Below, one piece after another: positions 13,593-19,296 of a DNA stretch of 19,296 nucleotides. The position numbers and the translations under genes are program-made. The notes below the pieces were generated by a model. That model had not been told where the DNA came from. It made no database searches and saw only the letters and a list, made by a program, of their open reading frames with translations. This stretch comes from Palsa-661 sp035535015. Its GTDB lineage: Bacteria; Actinomycetota; Acidimicrobiia; Acidimicrobiales; UBA8190. Within the stretch, counting starts at the first letter, position 1, and the number at the start of each line of letters is the position of its first letter. The stretch lies in NCBI GenBank assembly GCA_035535015.1, contig DATLQU010000044.1, forward strand, positions 1 to 19,296, written 5' to 3'.

Positions 13593-15074
13593 TCAGGACA
13601 CCGCCGCTGTTTGGGCGGTGGTGGGCAGGCTGAGGCAGAAACGGGCGCCGTGTCCGTCGGCGACCTCCACCCAGATCTGCTCTCCGTGCGCTTCGACGAA
13701 CGCCTTGGCGATCCACAGCCCCACACCCGTCCCCCCGGCCGCTCCCCGGCCGGTGAACATCTGGAAGACGATCTCGCGCTCCTCGGGCCGCACCCCGGGA
13801 CCGTCGTCGGTCACCGTCACGACGACCTTCCCGTCGGTGCCCGGACGGGCCGACACGGAGACGGCGGTGCCCTCGGGGGCGTAGCGCAGGGCATTGTCGA
13901 ACAGATTGGCCAGGACCTGAGCCATGAGGAGATGGTCGACGTCGACCAGGGGGAGATCGTCGGCCACGTCCAGGCGAAAGCGCCCCGTCGCAGACGTCAG
14001 CCCGATGGCGCCCATGGCCTCGGCCACGAGATCGCTGACGGCGACGGGGTGACGGCGCAGGGCGAGGGCACCGGCCTCGATCCTGCTCATGTCCAGAAGA
14101 TTGGTGACCAGCCGATCCAGGCGATCGACCTGATCGTCGATGAGAACCAACAACTCCTGGCGCTCGGCCGGGGCGACGTCGGCCGCCGGATTGCGCAGTG
14201 TCGACGCCGAGATCTTGATGGTGGCCAGCGGGGTGCGCAGGTCGTGGGACACCGCTCCCATCAGCGCCTTCTGCAGATGGTCGATCTCCTCCAGAAGCTC
14301 GGTGCGCAGGGCCTGGCTCCGCAGCTGGGCCCGTTCCACGGTGAGGGCGATGTGGTTGGCGAAGGTGAGCAGCAGTTCCCGCTCGTGACGGCTGAGGACG
14401 TGGCCCTTGATGCCGAGAAGCCCGACCGGCCCCCCGGGGGCCGAGAGGGCGACGCTCTGGACCTCGTCGGGTGTGGTGGAGGATGTTCCCAGGCTGGTGG
14501 GTCGGCCTGATGCCGGCATGATGCGGCTGAGCTCGTCGCCCGTGAGCGGCTCGCCGGCGGCGGCGGCCACAGCCAGACGCGATCCGGCGGGGAGAAGCAG
14601 GGTCACGCTGCGGAGCTCGAAAGCGTCTTGGACGGTGGAGACGATCAGGGCCAGGAGCTCGGGGAGCGGCTTCTCCCCGATAAGCAGATCGGTGACTTCG
14701 AAGAGGCGGCGGACCTCCGTCTCGCGTCCGTGGGCGTGCGATCGCGCCACGTCGAGCCGGGCCACCACCCGGGCCACGAGGACCATGACCACCACGTAAA
14801 CACCGAGGGCCACCCAGTTCTCGGCTGCTCCCACGCTGAGGGTGCCGTAAGGAGGGATGAAGGCGATGTCGTAGACGAAGAAGCCGGCGACCACGGCCAC
14901 CACACCGGAGGGGAAGCCACCGATGGCCACGCCGATCACGACGGGGATGACGAGAACGAGGGCGGGGGTGGCGATGCTGATGTGGTTCCGGAGGGGGGCC
15001 ATGATGGCGGTGAGGACGGCCGCGGCGCCGAGCGCAGCGCCCGCTCCTGCCAAGCTGCGTCGTACCGAAGTCAT
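13593..15074 (-). CDS. Sensor histidine kinase, C-terminal half of a split KdpD
   Basis: The 493-residue kinase corresponds to KdpD without its N-terminal sensor domain: four short membrane helices (about 10-28, 36-53, 57-76, 88-105; DUF4118 type), a GAF-like domain (about 120-250), and a HisKA dimerisation helix with the phosphorylated His277 in AVSHDLRTPLATIKISASTL. The HATPase domain has NLFDNALRYAP (N box), DDGPGV (G1) and GGTGVGLWIAKAFVEAH (G2). It sits in one operon with kdpE (3-bp gap) and is divergent from an N-terminal-only KdpD at 15159, 84 bases away. Kinase function on KdpE is expected from family and position; whether it needs the separate sensor half is inferred. Confidence 0.88.
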   Translation of the reverse strand: MTSVRRSLAGAGAALGAAAVLTAIMAPLRNHISIATPALVLVIPVVIGVAIGGFPSGVVAVVAGFFVYDIAFIPPYGTLSVGAAENWVALGVYVVVMVLVARVVARLDVARSHAHGRETEVRRLFEVTDLLIGEKPLPELLALIVSTVQDAFELRSVTLLLPAGSRLAVAAAAGEPLTGDELSRIMPASGRPTSLGTSSTTPDEVQSVALSAPGGPVGLLGIKGHVLSRHERELLLTFANHIALTVERAQLRSQALRTELLEEIDHLQKALMGAVSHDLRTPLATIKISASTLRNPAADVAPAERQELLVLIDDQVDRLDRLVTNLLDMSRIEAGALALRRHPVAVSDLVAEAMGAIGLTSATGRFRLDVADDLPLVDVDHLLMAQVLANLFDNALRYAPEGTAVSVSARPGTDGKVVVTVTDDGPGVRPEEREIVFQMFTGRGAAGGTGVGLWIAKAFVEAHGEQIWVEVADGHGARFCLSLPTTAQTAAVS

Positions 15075-15158
15075 GGCCCCTGCCTAGTTCCGCAATGCCC
15101 GGATGCCACGTTATCGGCACGACCTCGGCGTCCCGCTCCCCGGGCCACAATAAGGAGG

Positions 15159-16355
15159 ATGGCGTCAGGGCGCGAACCGACAATGCAGGAGCGGGCGGAC
15201 GGCAGGCTGGAGGCCGACGCCGTCAGCCCGGCCGGACGGTTCCGCATCTACATGGGGGCGGTGGCCGGCGTGGGCAAGACCTTCGCCATGCTCGACGAGG
15301 GCTGGCGTCGACACCGCCGCGGTGCCGACGTCGTCGTCGGCTTCGTCGAGACCCACGGTCGGCCCCGGACAGCCGAGCTCATCCGTGACCTGGAAATCGT
15401 CCCTCGCAAGGTGGTCAGCTACCGGGGGTCGCAATTCGAGGAGATGGATCTCGACGCCGTTGTGGCCCGCCGGCCCGAGGTCGCCCTGGTCGACGAGTTG
15501 GCCCACACGAATGTCCCGGGGTCGGGGCGCAACGAGAAGAGGTGGCAGGACGTCATCGAGCTGTTGAATGCCGGAATCCATGTGATCACGACGGTGAATG
15601 TCCAGCATCTGGAGAGCATCGCCGACGCCGTGGAAAGGATGACGGGATCGCGTGTGCGCGAACGCGTGCCCGACTGGGTGGTGCGCAAAGCGGACCAGCT
15701 CGAGCTGATCGACTCCTCTCCCGAGCAGCTGCGGCGGCGGATGGTCCACGGCAACATCTACCCACCGGCGAAGATCGAAGATGCATTGACCCATTTCTTC
15801 CGGACCGAGAACCTGGTGGCCCTGCGGGAGCTGGCGTTGCGCTTCGTGGCCGACGAGACCGAAGAGGAATTGCTGGCATACCTCCGGGACCGTCATCCGG
15901 GCGAGATGTGGGACACGACCGAGAGGATCATGGTGGCGGTGACCGGAGCCCACGGCACCGACGCCGTGGTCCGCCGTGCGGCGCGCCTGTCCGCCCGGAT
16001 GAAGGGCGACATCCACGCTGTCCATGTCGTCGCCGGTGAACAAGGTCGTCATGGCGACGCCGAGGCTCTGGATGCGCTCCACCGCCTGGCCGACGACCTC
16101 GGTGCCCACTGGCACGAGATCACGAGCGACGATCCGGCCCGGGCTCTCGTCGACTTCGCCAGTGAACATCAGGTCACACAGATCGTCCTCGGCTCGAGCC
16201 GGCGCAGCCGCTGGGAGGAGATGACCAAGGGATCGGTGGTGCAGCGGGTCTTGCGTTTCGCCTCCGACCGCGGCGTGGATGTCCACGTCATCGGCCGCCG
16301 TGACATCGACGCCGCCTCCGGCTCCGAGCCGGTCCGGATGGCGGCGGACGACTGA
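15159..16355 (+). CDS. KdpD N-terminal sensor protein (KdpD domain + UspA domain), no kinase
   Basis: The 398-residue protein has the KdpD sensor domain (about 27-237) with Walker A GAVAGVGKT (33-41) and VALVDELAHTN (108-118), the family's TTVNVQHLESI (144-154) and PPAKIEDALTHFFR (202-215). A UspA-like domain (about 255-382) with a LGSSRRSRW motif follows. It then stops at 16355, where full-length KdpD would continue into membrane helices and kinase; those lie on the opposite strand. N-terminal-only KdpD proteins are known in some cyanobacteria. ATG 15159 directly abuts an AAGGAGG (15152-15158), too close for normal ribosome binding, and a CACAAT at 15146-15151 suggests a leaderless transcript; a second ATG at 15183 is the alternative start. 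Confidence 0.87.
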   Translation: MASGREPTMQERADGRLEADAVSPAGRFRIYMGAVAGVGKTFAMLDEGWRRHRRGADVVVGFVETHGRPRTAELIRDLEIVPRKVVSYRGSQFEEMDLDAVVARRPEVALVDELAHTNVPGSGRNEKRWQDVIELLNAGIHVITTVNVQHLESIADAVERMTGSRVRERVPDWVVRKADQLELIDSSPEQLRRRMVHGNIYPPAKIEDALTHFFRTENLVALRELALRFVADETEEELLAYLRDRHPGEMWDTTERIMVAVTGAHGTDAVVRRAARLSARMKGDIHAVHVVAGEQGRHGDAEALDALHRLADDLGAHWHEITSDDPARALVDFASEHQVTQIVLGSSRRSRWEEMTKGSVVQRVLRFASDRGVDVHVIGRRDIDAASGSEPVRMAADD

Positions 16356-16378
16356 TGGACATGTCCGCGAACGACAGG

Positions 16379-16401
16379 GGGACGGCCCAATTGGGCGGCC
16401 C
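16379..16401 (+). terminator. Hairpin terminator after the KdpD sensor gene
   Basis: GGGACGGCCC (16379-16388) pairs with GGGCGGCCC (16393-16401) around AATT, with one mismatch and one bulged A. TTT follows. The position 24 bases after the stop at 16355 supports a terminator. Confidence 0.55.
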
Positions 16402-16508
16402 TTTCACTGACCGGGCGTAAGAACCGCATTTCAACGCCACCCGTTAGCGTCGTGTGTTGTCGTCCGGCCTCTGTGCCTACGTGGTCCATGCTCTCCTACG
16501 ACATCGGG

Positions 16509-16526
16509 AATTCTGATTCCAGAATT
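16509..16526. repeat. 18-bp interrupted palindrome at the transposase relic edge
   Basis: AATTCTG and CAGAATT (perfect 7-bp arms) flank ATTC. It is AT-rich in a GC-rich setting and lies exactly where the transposase similarity begins, so it may mark a recombination or insertion junction. No function is shown. Confidence 0.4.
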
Positions 16527-16968
16527 GGTGGTGGCCACCCTCATCCGCTCCATCTTCGGACAGCCCGACGCTGACCAGGTCCTGGCTCATGACGCCCGGG
16601 TGGTGGAACAGAGCTCTGAACGCTGGGCCGATACCGCCGACATGCTCACCGACGCGGCGGGCGACATCCTGGCCCTTCGCCACCTTCCCGAAGGAGCACT
16701 GGCGCCATGCGATCTGGTCGAGCAATCCCAGGAGCGACTCAACAGGGAGATCTGCCGGCGCACCGGTGTCGTGGGCATCTTCCCCAACCGAGCGGTGGCC
16801 ATCCGACTTGTCGGCGCCGTGCTGGCCGAACAGCACGAGGAATGGGCCGTGGCCCGTCGCTACATGGGCGTCGAGTCCCTGACCAAAGCACGCCTTCGGG
16901 TGAGGAGCGGCACCGGTGAGGAGGTGGAGCTGGCAGAGCCGGCCGACGTCAGTTGGAACATCGAGTGA
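16510..16968 (+). pseudogene. IS256/mutator-type transposase C-terminal relic with compensating frameshifts
   Basis: The frame reads VATLIRSIFGQPDADQVLAHD, then QERLNREICRRTGVVGIFPNR and RLVGAVLAEQHEEWAVARRYM, which match the C-terminal third of IS256-family transposases. Between about 16673 and 16729 the family's FATFPKEHWRHAIWSSNP is found in another frame; an extra C near 16674 and a missing C near 16728 restore the frame, so the translation there (LRHLPEGALAPCDLVEQS) is scrambled. The N-terminal two thirds, including two of the catalytic acidic residues, are absent. There is no convincing ribosome binding site. The relic shows that an insertion sequence once resided here and has decayed. 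Confidence 0.75.
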
Positions 16969-17286
16969 AGGCCGATGTGGCGGTCGTCATACCCCACGTT
17001 GCTGGACGTGACCCTTTCATCGCTGTCCGTGGCGTGGCGCACCTGCCGGCTGGCCCGGTAATCCCCCGCTACCCGTCACCGCACTCTCGCATCACGAAAA
17101 GGCGGCCACCGCCCTCAACACCGAGGATTCTGACCGATCGCATGAGGTTTCTCCGAAGCGGCGGGTGAGTTCTCGAGCGGATCGACACGGGTCGTCTACC
17201 AGCTACGATCAAGAGAGCTGAAGACGCCCAGACCCTGCTTCCTTCGCATCTGGCCATGGCCAGGGAAACGAGATGGAGGCACAGAA
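16969..17286 (+). other. Non-coding region upstream of the beta-helix locus
   Basis: About 318 bases without a recognisable gene. It holds the candidate promoter at 17182-17209, a perfect 14-bp palindrome CTGGCCATGGCCAG (17250-17263) that could bind a dimeric regulator, and the GGAGG ribosome binding site before the ATG at 17287. The first half (16969-17170) shows nothing clear and may be decayed insertion-sequence DNA. Confidence 0.5.
17182..17209 (+). promoter_or_regulatory. Candidate housekeeping promoter upstream of 17287
   Basis: TCGACA (17182-17187, five of six bases of TTGACA), 16 bases, then TACGAT (17204-17209, TANNNT type). A transcript would start near 17216 and reach the GGAGG and ATG 17287 with a leader of about 70 bases containing the 14-bp palindrome. 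Confidence 0.45.
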
Positions 17287-17436
17287 ATGGGTTTGACGGG
17301 AATGGTTTTCAGCACCACCGCCATCGCGGTTGGTGCCGTTGTGTACTGGGCCAAGACCAGCACACAAGGCCAGGAGGTTCCGTCCCTTGGGCGTCGTTGC
17401 ACCGTGGGGGGCCACGTGATCAAGAGAACCCGGACC
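17287..17436 (+). other. In-frame 5' extension resembling a small membrane protein start
   Basis: ATG 17287 has an ideal GGAGG site 7 bases upstream and a promoter-like sequence further up. The first residues, MGLTGMVFSTTAIAVGAVVYWA, look like the N-terminus of small actinobacterial membrane proteins of the DUF6458 kind (similarity from memory, not tested). After about 30 residues the similarity stops, and the frame runs on without a stop into the signal peptide of the beta-helix protein. Either the gene is a truncated small protein now fused to the downstream gene, or the downstream gene simply starts here with two hydrophobic segments. Both readings are open. Confidence 0.4.
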
Positions 17437-18819
17437 ATGAGGAGCACCCATCGGCTGGCTCCGGCTCTGGCGGTCGTATTCGTGGCCGCCACTGTGGTGG
17501 CCGTATTCCCGCCGAAGGCTGGCGCAGTGGGTCTCCCCCCGGGCACCACCGTCGTCTCACCGCCCTCGACCGTCGCCTCGGACTGTTCGGTCGACGTCAC
17601 CAAGCCGCTCTACGACTGGCTCAACTCACTCCCTGAAGGTACCCCGAGCAACCCGGTCGAGGTCGTATTCGCCCCGGGCGGTTGCTACCAGGTGGACGGG
17701 ATGCTCTTTCTACGCGGCTTTACCGACTTCGACTTCAACGGCAACGGAGCCACCTTCCGCCAAACCTTCCGCAAGCCCGGCGACACCAAGAACGACCCTT
17801 CTCCGCCCAACCGGCCGCCCTACTGCGGTTCGTCCGACTTCCCGAACGCCAACGGGTCCCGTCCCCCCCACATGGATGTCATGTGGTTCATCGAGGGGGG
17901 ATGCGACCTGGTGTTCGAGAACATGGACATCGAGGGGAACAACACGAGTGGGAGGGGCAGCGCCATCCGACGGGCCCAAGACGCGGGCATCGAGCTCGCC
18001 GGGGTGCAGCGGGGTCTCGTGACGAACGACACCATCCACGGCGTGTATGGGGACTTCGTGACCGTCTTCGGGCTCCACGAGGCCCCGACGGGCGGGCCTT
18101 CGTACCCCTCTCTCGACATCACGATCTCCGACAACACCATGAAGGCCTCAGGACGCCAGGGCGTGACCGTCGTCTACGGACAGCGGGTGGCGGTGACGGG
18201 TAACACCATCGCCGGCAACATCCCGAATGCGGCCATCGACCTCGAGTCCGACGTGGTGGCGGGCACCGAGGCGGATATCAATGTGTCCAACAACACCATC
18301 TCCGGCGCCACCTGGCTTTTCTCCGCCCGGACAGGCGCCCATCTCTTCGACATCGCCTTTGAGAACAACACCGTTGGGGTCTGGCGGGTGCAAATGCACC
18401 CGCTGACGGCCACAGCGGGTCATGACATCACGGTCGGCGACAACAGCGCCTCTGGGCCTTCGTTCTGGAACAAGCCCTGGAGCATGGCGTTCGGCAACCT
18501 GGCGACGGTGCTGGTGACGGGCAACTCGGTTCCCATGGCGCCGCCCACCAAAGTCTTCGTCCACATTGGCACCCGGCACGCTTCAACCGACGTGGCCGTC
18601 CAGGACAACATCCTCAATCCCACGAGCGGTTCCCCTGCTGGGTTCCTTCCTACCCCTGTCACCGCAAAGCAGAACGTCAAGGTGACCCAGTGCAACAACC
18701 AGACGGCCGACGGCACTCCCCTCGACACCACAGCCCATCCGCCCAACCGGCTCCAGTGCGTATCCTGGACCCCGGCCCAGCCGGTTCCGCCAGCGCTACC
18801 CGAGTTCGTCACGACGTAG
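17437..18819 (+). CDS. Secreted right-handed parallel beta-helix protein
   Basis: From ATG 17437 the 460-residue product opens with a classic signal peptide: MRSTHR, a hydrophobic stretch, and a likely cleavage after PPKAGA (about residue 30). The mature part has VEVVFAPGGCYQVDGMLFLRGFTDFDFNGNGATF, the usual entry strand of pectate-lyase-like helices. Repeated coils follow: NMDIEGNN, DITISDNTMKASGRQGVTV, RVAVTGNTIAGN, INVSNNTISGA, IAFENNTVG and VLVTGNSV, each an N-rich turn. No catalytic residues are evident, so a polysaccharide-binding or -cleaving surface protein is only a guess. The start may instead be GTG 17416 or ATG 17287, which has the better ribosome binding site. It is flanked by transposase relics. 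Confidence 0.75.
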   Translation: MRSTHRLAPALAVVFVAATVVAVFPPKAGAVGLPPGTTVVSPPSTVASDCSVDVTKPLYDWLNSLPEGTPSNPVEVVFAPGGCYQVDGMLFLRGFTDFDFNGNGATFRQTFRKPGDTKNDPSPPNRPPYCGSSDFPNANGSRPPHMDVMWFIEGGCDLVFENMDIEGNNTSGRGSAIRRAQDAGIELAGVQRGLVTNDTIHGVYGDFVTVFGLHEAPTGGPSYPSLDITISDNTMKASGRQGVTVVYGQRVAVTGNTIAGNIPNAAIDLESDVVAGTEADINVSNNTISGATWLFSARTGAHLFDIAFENNTVGVWRVQMHPLTATAGHDITVGDNSASGPSFWNKPWSMAFGNLATVLVTGNSVPMAPPTKVFVHIGTRHASTDVAVQDNILNPTSGSPAGFLPTPVTAKQNVKVTQCNNQTADGTPLDTTAHPPNRLQCVSWTPAQPVPPALPEFVTT

Positions 18820-19134
18820 CACGTCGCCTCGCCCGTCAACAGCGTCGAAGCCCCCTGGTCGGTCGGGGTGTTCACTCGGTGGATCCGGCTTCAGCCGTAC
18901 CTTGTCGGCGAGGCTGCGGCGGCGGCCTGGGCAACGGCAGCACCCCCGTCGGCACTCTGCTGGCCAGTGGTAGTGGCAAGGTTGCCCTGAGCAGGCCGGT
19001 CACGTATGCAGCCTGCGCCACATCCGCTGGTGCCGTGAGCCTGGCCAAGCACTCCACGCTGGCGCTCTGATAGGCCATGGCGGGATCTGATCTCGCTCAA
19101 CCTCTGAACTTGCGATTAAACGCTGAAGACTACG
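18820..19134. other. Stretch with no supported gene
   Basis: Several short frames are open on both strands between the beta-helix stop and the transposase tail, but none has a ribosome binding site, family motif or consistent coding pattern that I can support. The segment near 19100-19134 (AT-richer than its surroundings) lies just past the transposase stop and probably includes the end of that insertion sequence; I could not define its terminal repeat because the other end is outside the window. Confidence 0.5.
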
Positions 19135-19296
19135 TCAAGCGGTCTTCTTGACGACCGGATAGCGCTTGAGTGGGCCCGTTCGTGTGCCTTTCGGACGGCC
19201 CGGACCAGGCGTATCGGATTTCGGTGGACTGGCGGGAGTGCCGAGTGTTGCACGAAGTCGACGAAACCCTCGACGAACCCGCGCCGGGGTGAGTCG
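19135..19296 (-). CDS. Transposase C-terminus (partial, runs off the right edge)
   Basis: The minus-strand frame is open from the window edge to TGA at 19137-19135 and gives 53 residues: VRRGFRRLRATLGTPASPPKSD, then TPGPGRPKGTRTGP and KRYPVVKKTA. The basic, Pro-rich GPGRPKG-type tail ending in RYP..KK is characteristic of C-termini of a family of actinobacterial transposases (NF041680-like, from memory). The catalytic domain is outside the window, so intactness cannot be judged. Together with the IS256-type relic at 16510 it brackets the beta-helix gene with mobile-element sequence. Confidence 0.65.
   Translation of the reverse strand, partial: RLTPARVRRGFRRLRATLGTPASPPKSDTPGPGRPKGTRTGPLKRYPVVKKTA

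Noticed and set aside
15111..15118. Exact GCCGATAA (minus strand) upstream of the histidine kinase
   Set aside because: It equals the sigma-28 -10 consensus, but no TAAA-like -35 is present 15-16 bases upstream and the gene is not flagellar. A TAACGT overlapping it could be an ordinary -10 instead.
14628..15158. Upstream open extension of the KdpD sensor frame
   Set aside because: It is antisense to the kinase gene, is made of His/Asp/Gly-rich shadow sequence, and KdpD similarity begins only after 15159.
13300..15183. 627-codon minus-strand frame over kdpE and the kinase
   Set aside because: It runs in the wrong frame relative to the KdpE and kinase motifs and is extremely rich in Arg, Pro, Gly and His, the mark of a high-GC shadow frame.
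16445..16450. TAGCGT promoter-like hexamer
   Set aside because: It resembles the -10 element at 8229, but only a transposase relic lies downstream and no -35 is present.
18872..19100. Two small minus-strand frames between the beta-helix gene and the transposase tail
   Set aside because: They overlap each other in different frames, are low in complexity at the C-terminus and have no ribosome binding site or known motif.

Overview
The window is high-GC DNA with frequent GTG starts, ATGA stop/start overlaps and apparently leaderless genes. It carries an actinobacterial flagellar cluster, a KdpDE-type two-component system, a DoxX-Rieske protein and a copper monooxygenase. I infer a motile actinobacterium, possibly of the Acidimicrobiia, but the sequence alone does not fix the taxon.

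Layout: (1) 1-49 is the 3' end of an unidentified gene, closed by a strong hairpin. (2) 381-2813 is flbD-motA-motB-fliL, with the stator genes chained by ATGA overlaps. (3) 2940-6258 is flgN-flgK-flgL-fliW, preceded by a sigma-28-like promoter placed so that the flgN message would be leaderless. (4) csrA lies on the opposite strand, tail to tail with fliW and overlapping it by 20 bp. It is preceded by a 24-codon upstream ORF whose stop overlaps the csrA start, in a leader rich in GGA motifs. (5) 6759-7823 (minus) is a DoxX-Rieske fusion. (6) 7938-8124 is a frameshifted heavy-metal-associated domain remnant. (7) 8241-9353 is a PHM/DBM-like type II copper monooxygenase with all six copper ligands. 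(8) 9451-9978 (minus) is a probable lipoprotein, separated by an 80-bp palindromic region from a crotonase (10302-11048). (9) 11082-12806 (minus) is an N-acyl-D-amino-acid deacylase-like amidohydrolase. (10) kdpE and a histidine kinase (minus) diverge from an N-terminal-only KdpD (plus), so KdpD is split into two opposed genes. (11) 16510-19296 looks like a mobile-element graveyard: an IS256-type transposase relic, a secreted beta-helix protein with an odd chimeric 5' end, and the C-terminus of another transposase at the right edge.

How the genes work together: MotA/MotB/FliL form the stator, FlgN chaperones the hook-filament junction proteins FlgK and FlgL, and FliW would antagonise CsrA, the translational repressor of flagellin in Bacillus. 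In known genomes fliW and csrA are usually co-directional. Here their convergent overlap, the coupled upstream ORF and the GGA-rich csrA leader suggest an unusual wiring of this partner switch, which is the most interesting feature of the window. KdpE, the kinase half and the sensor half presumably form a K+/turgor-responsive system, but no kdpFABC pump genes are in the window.
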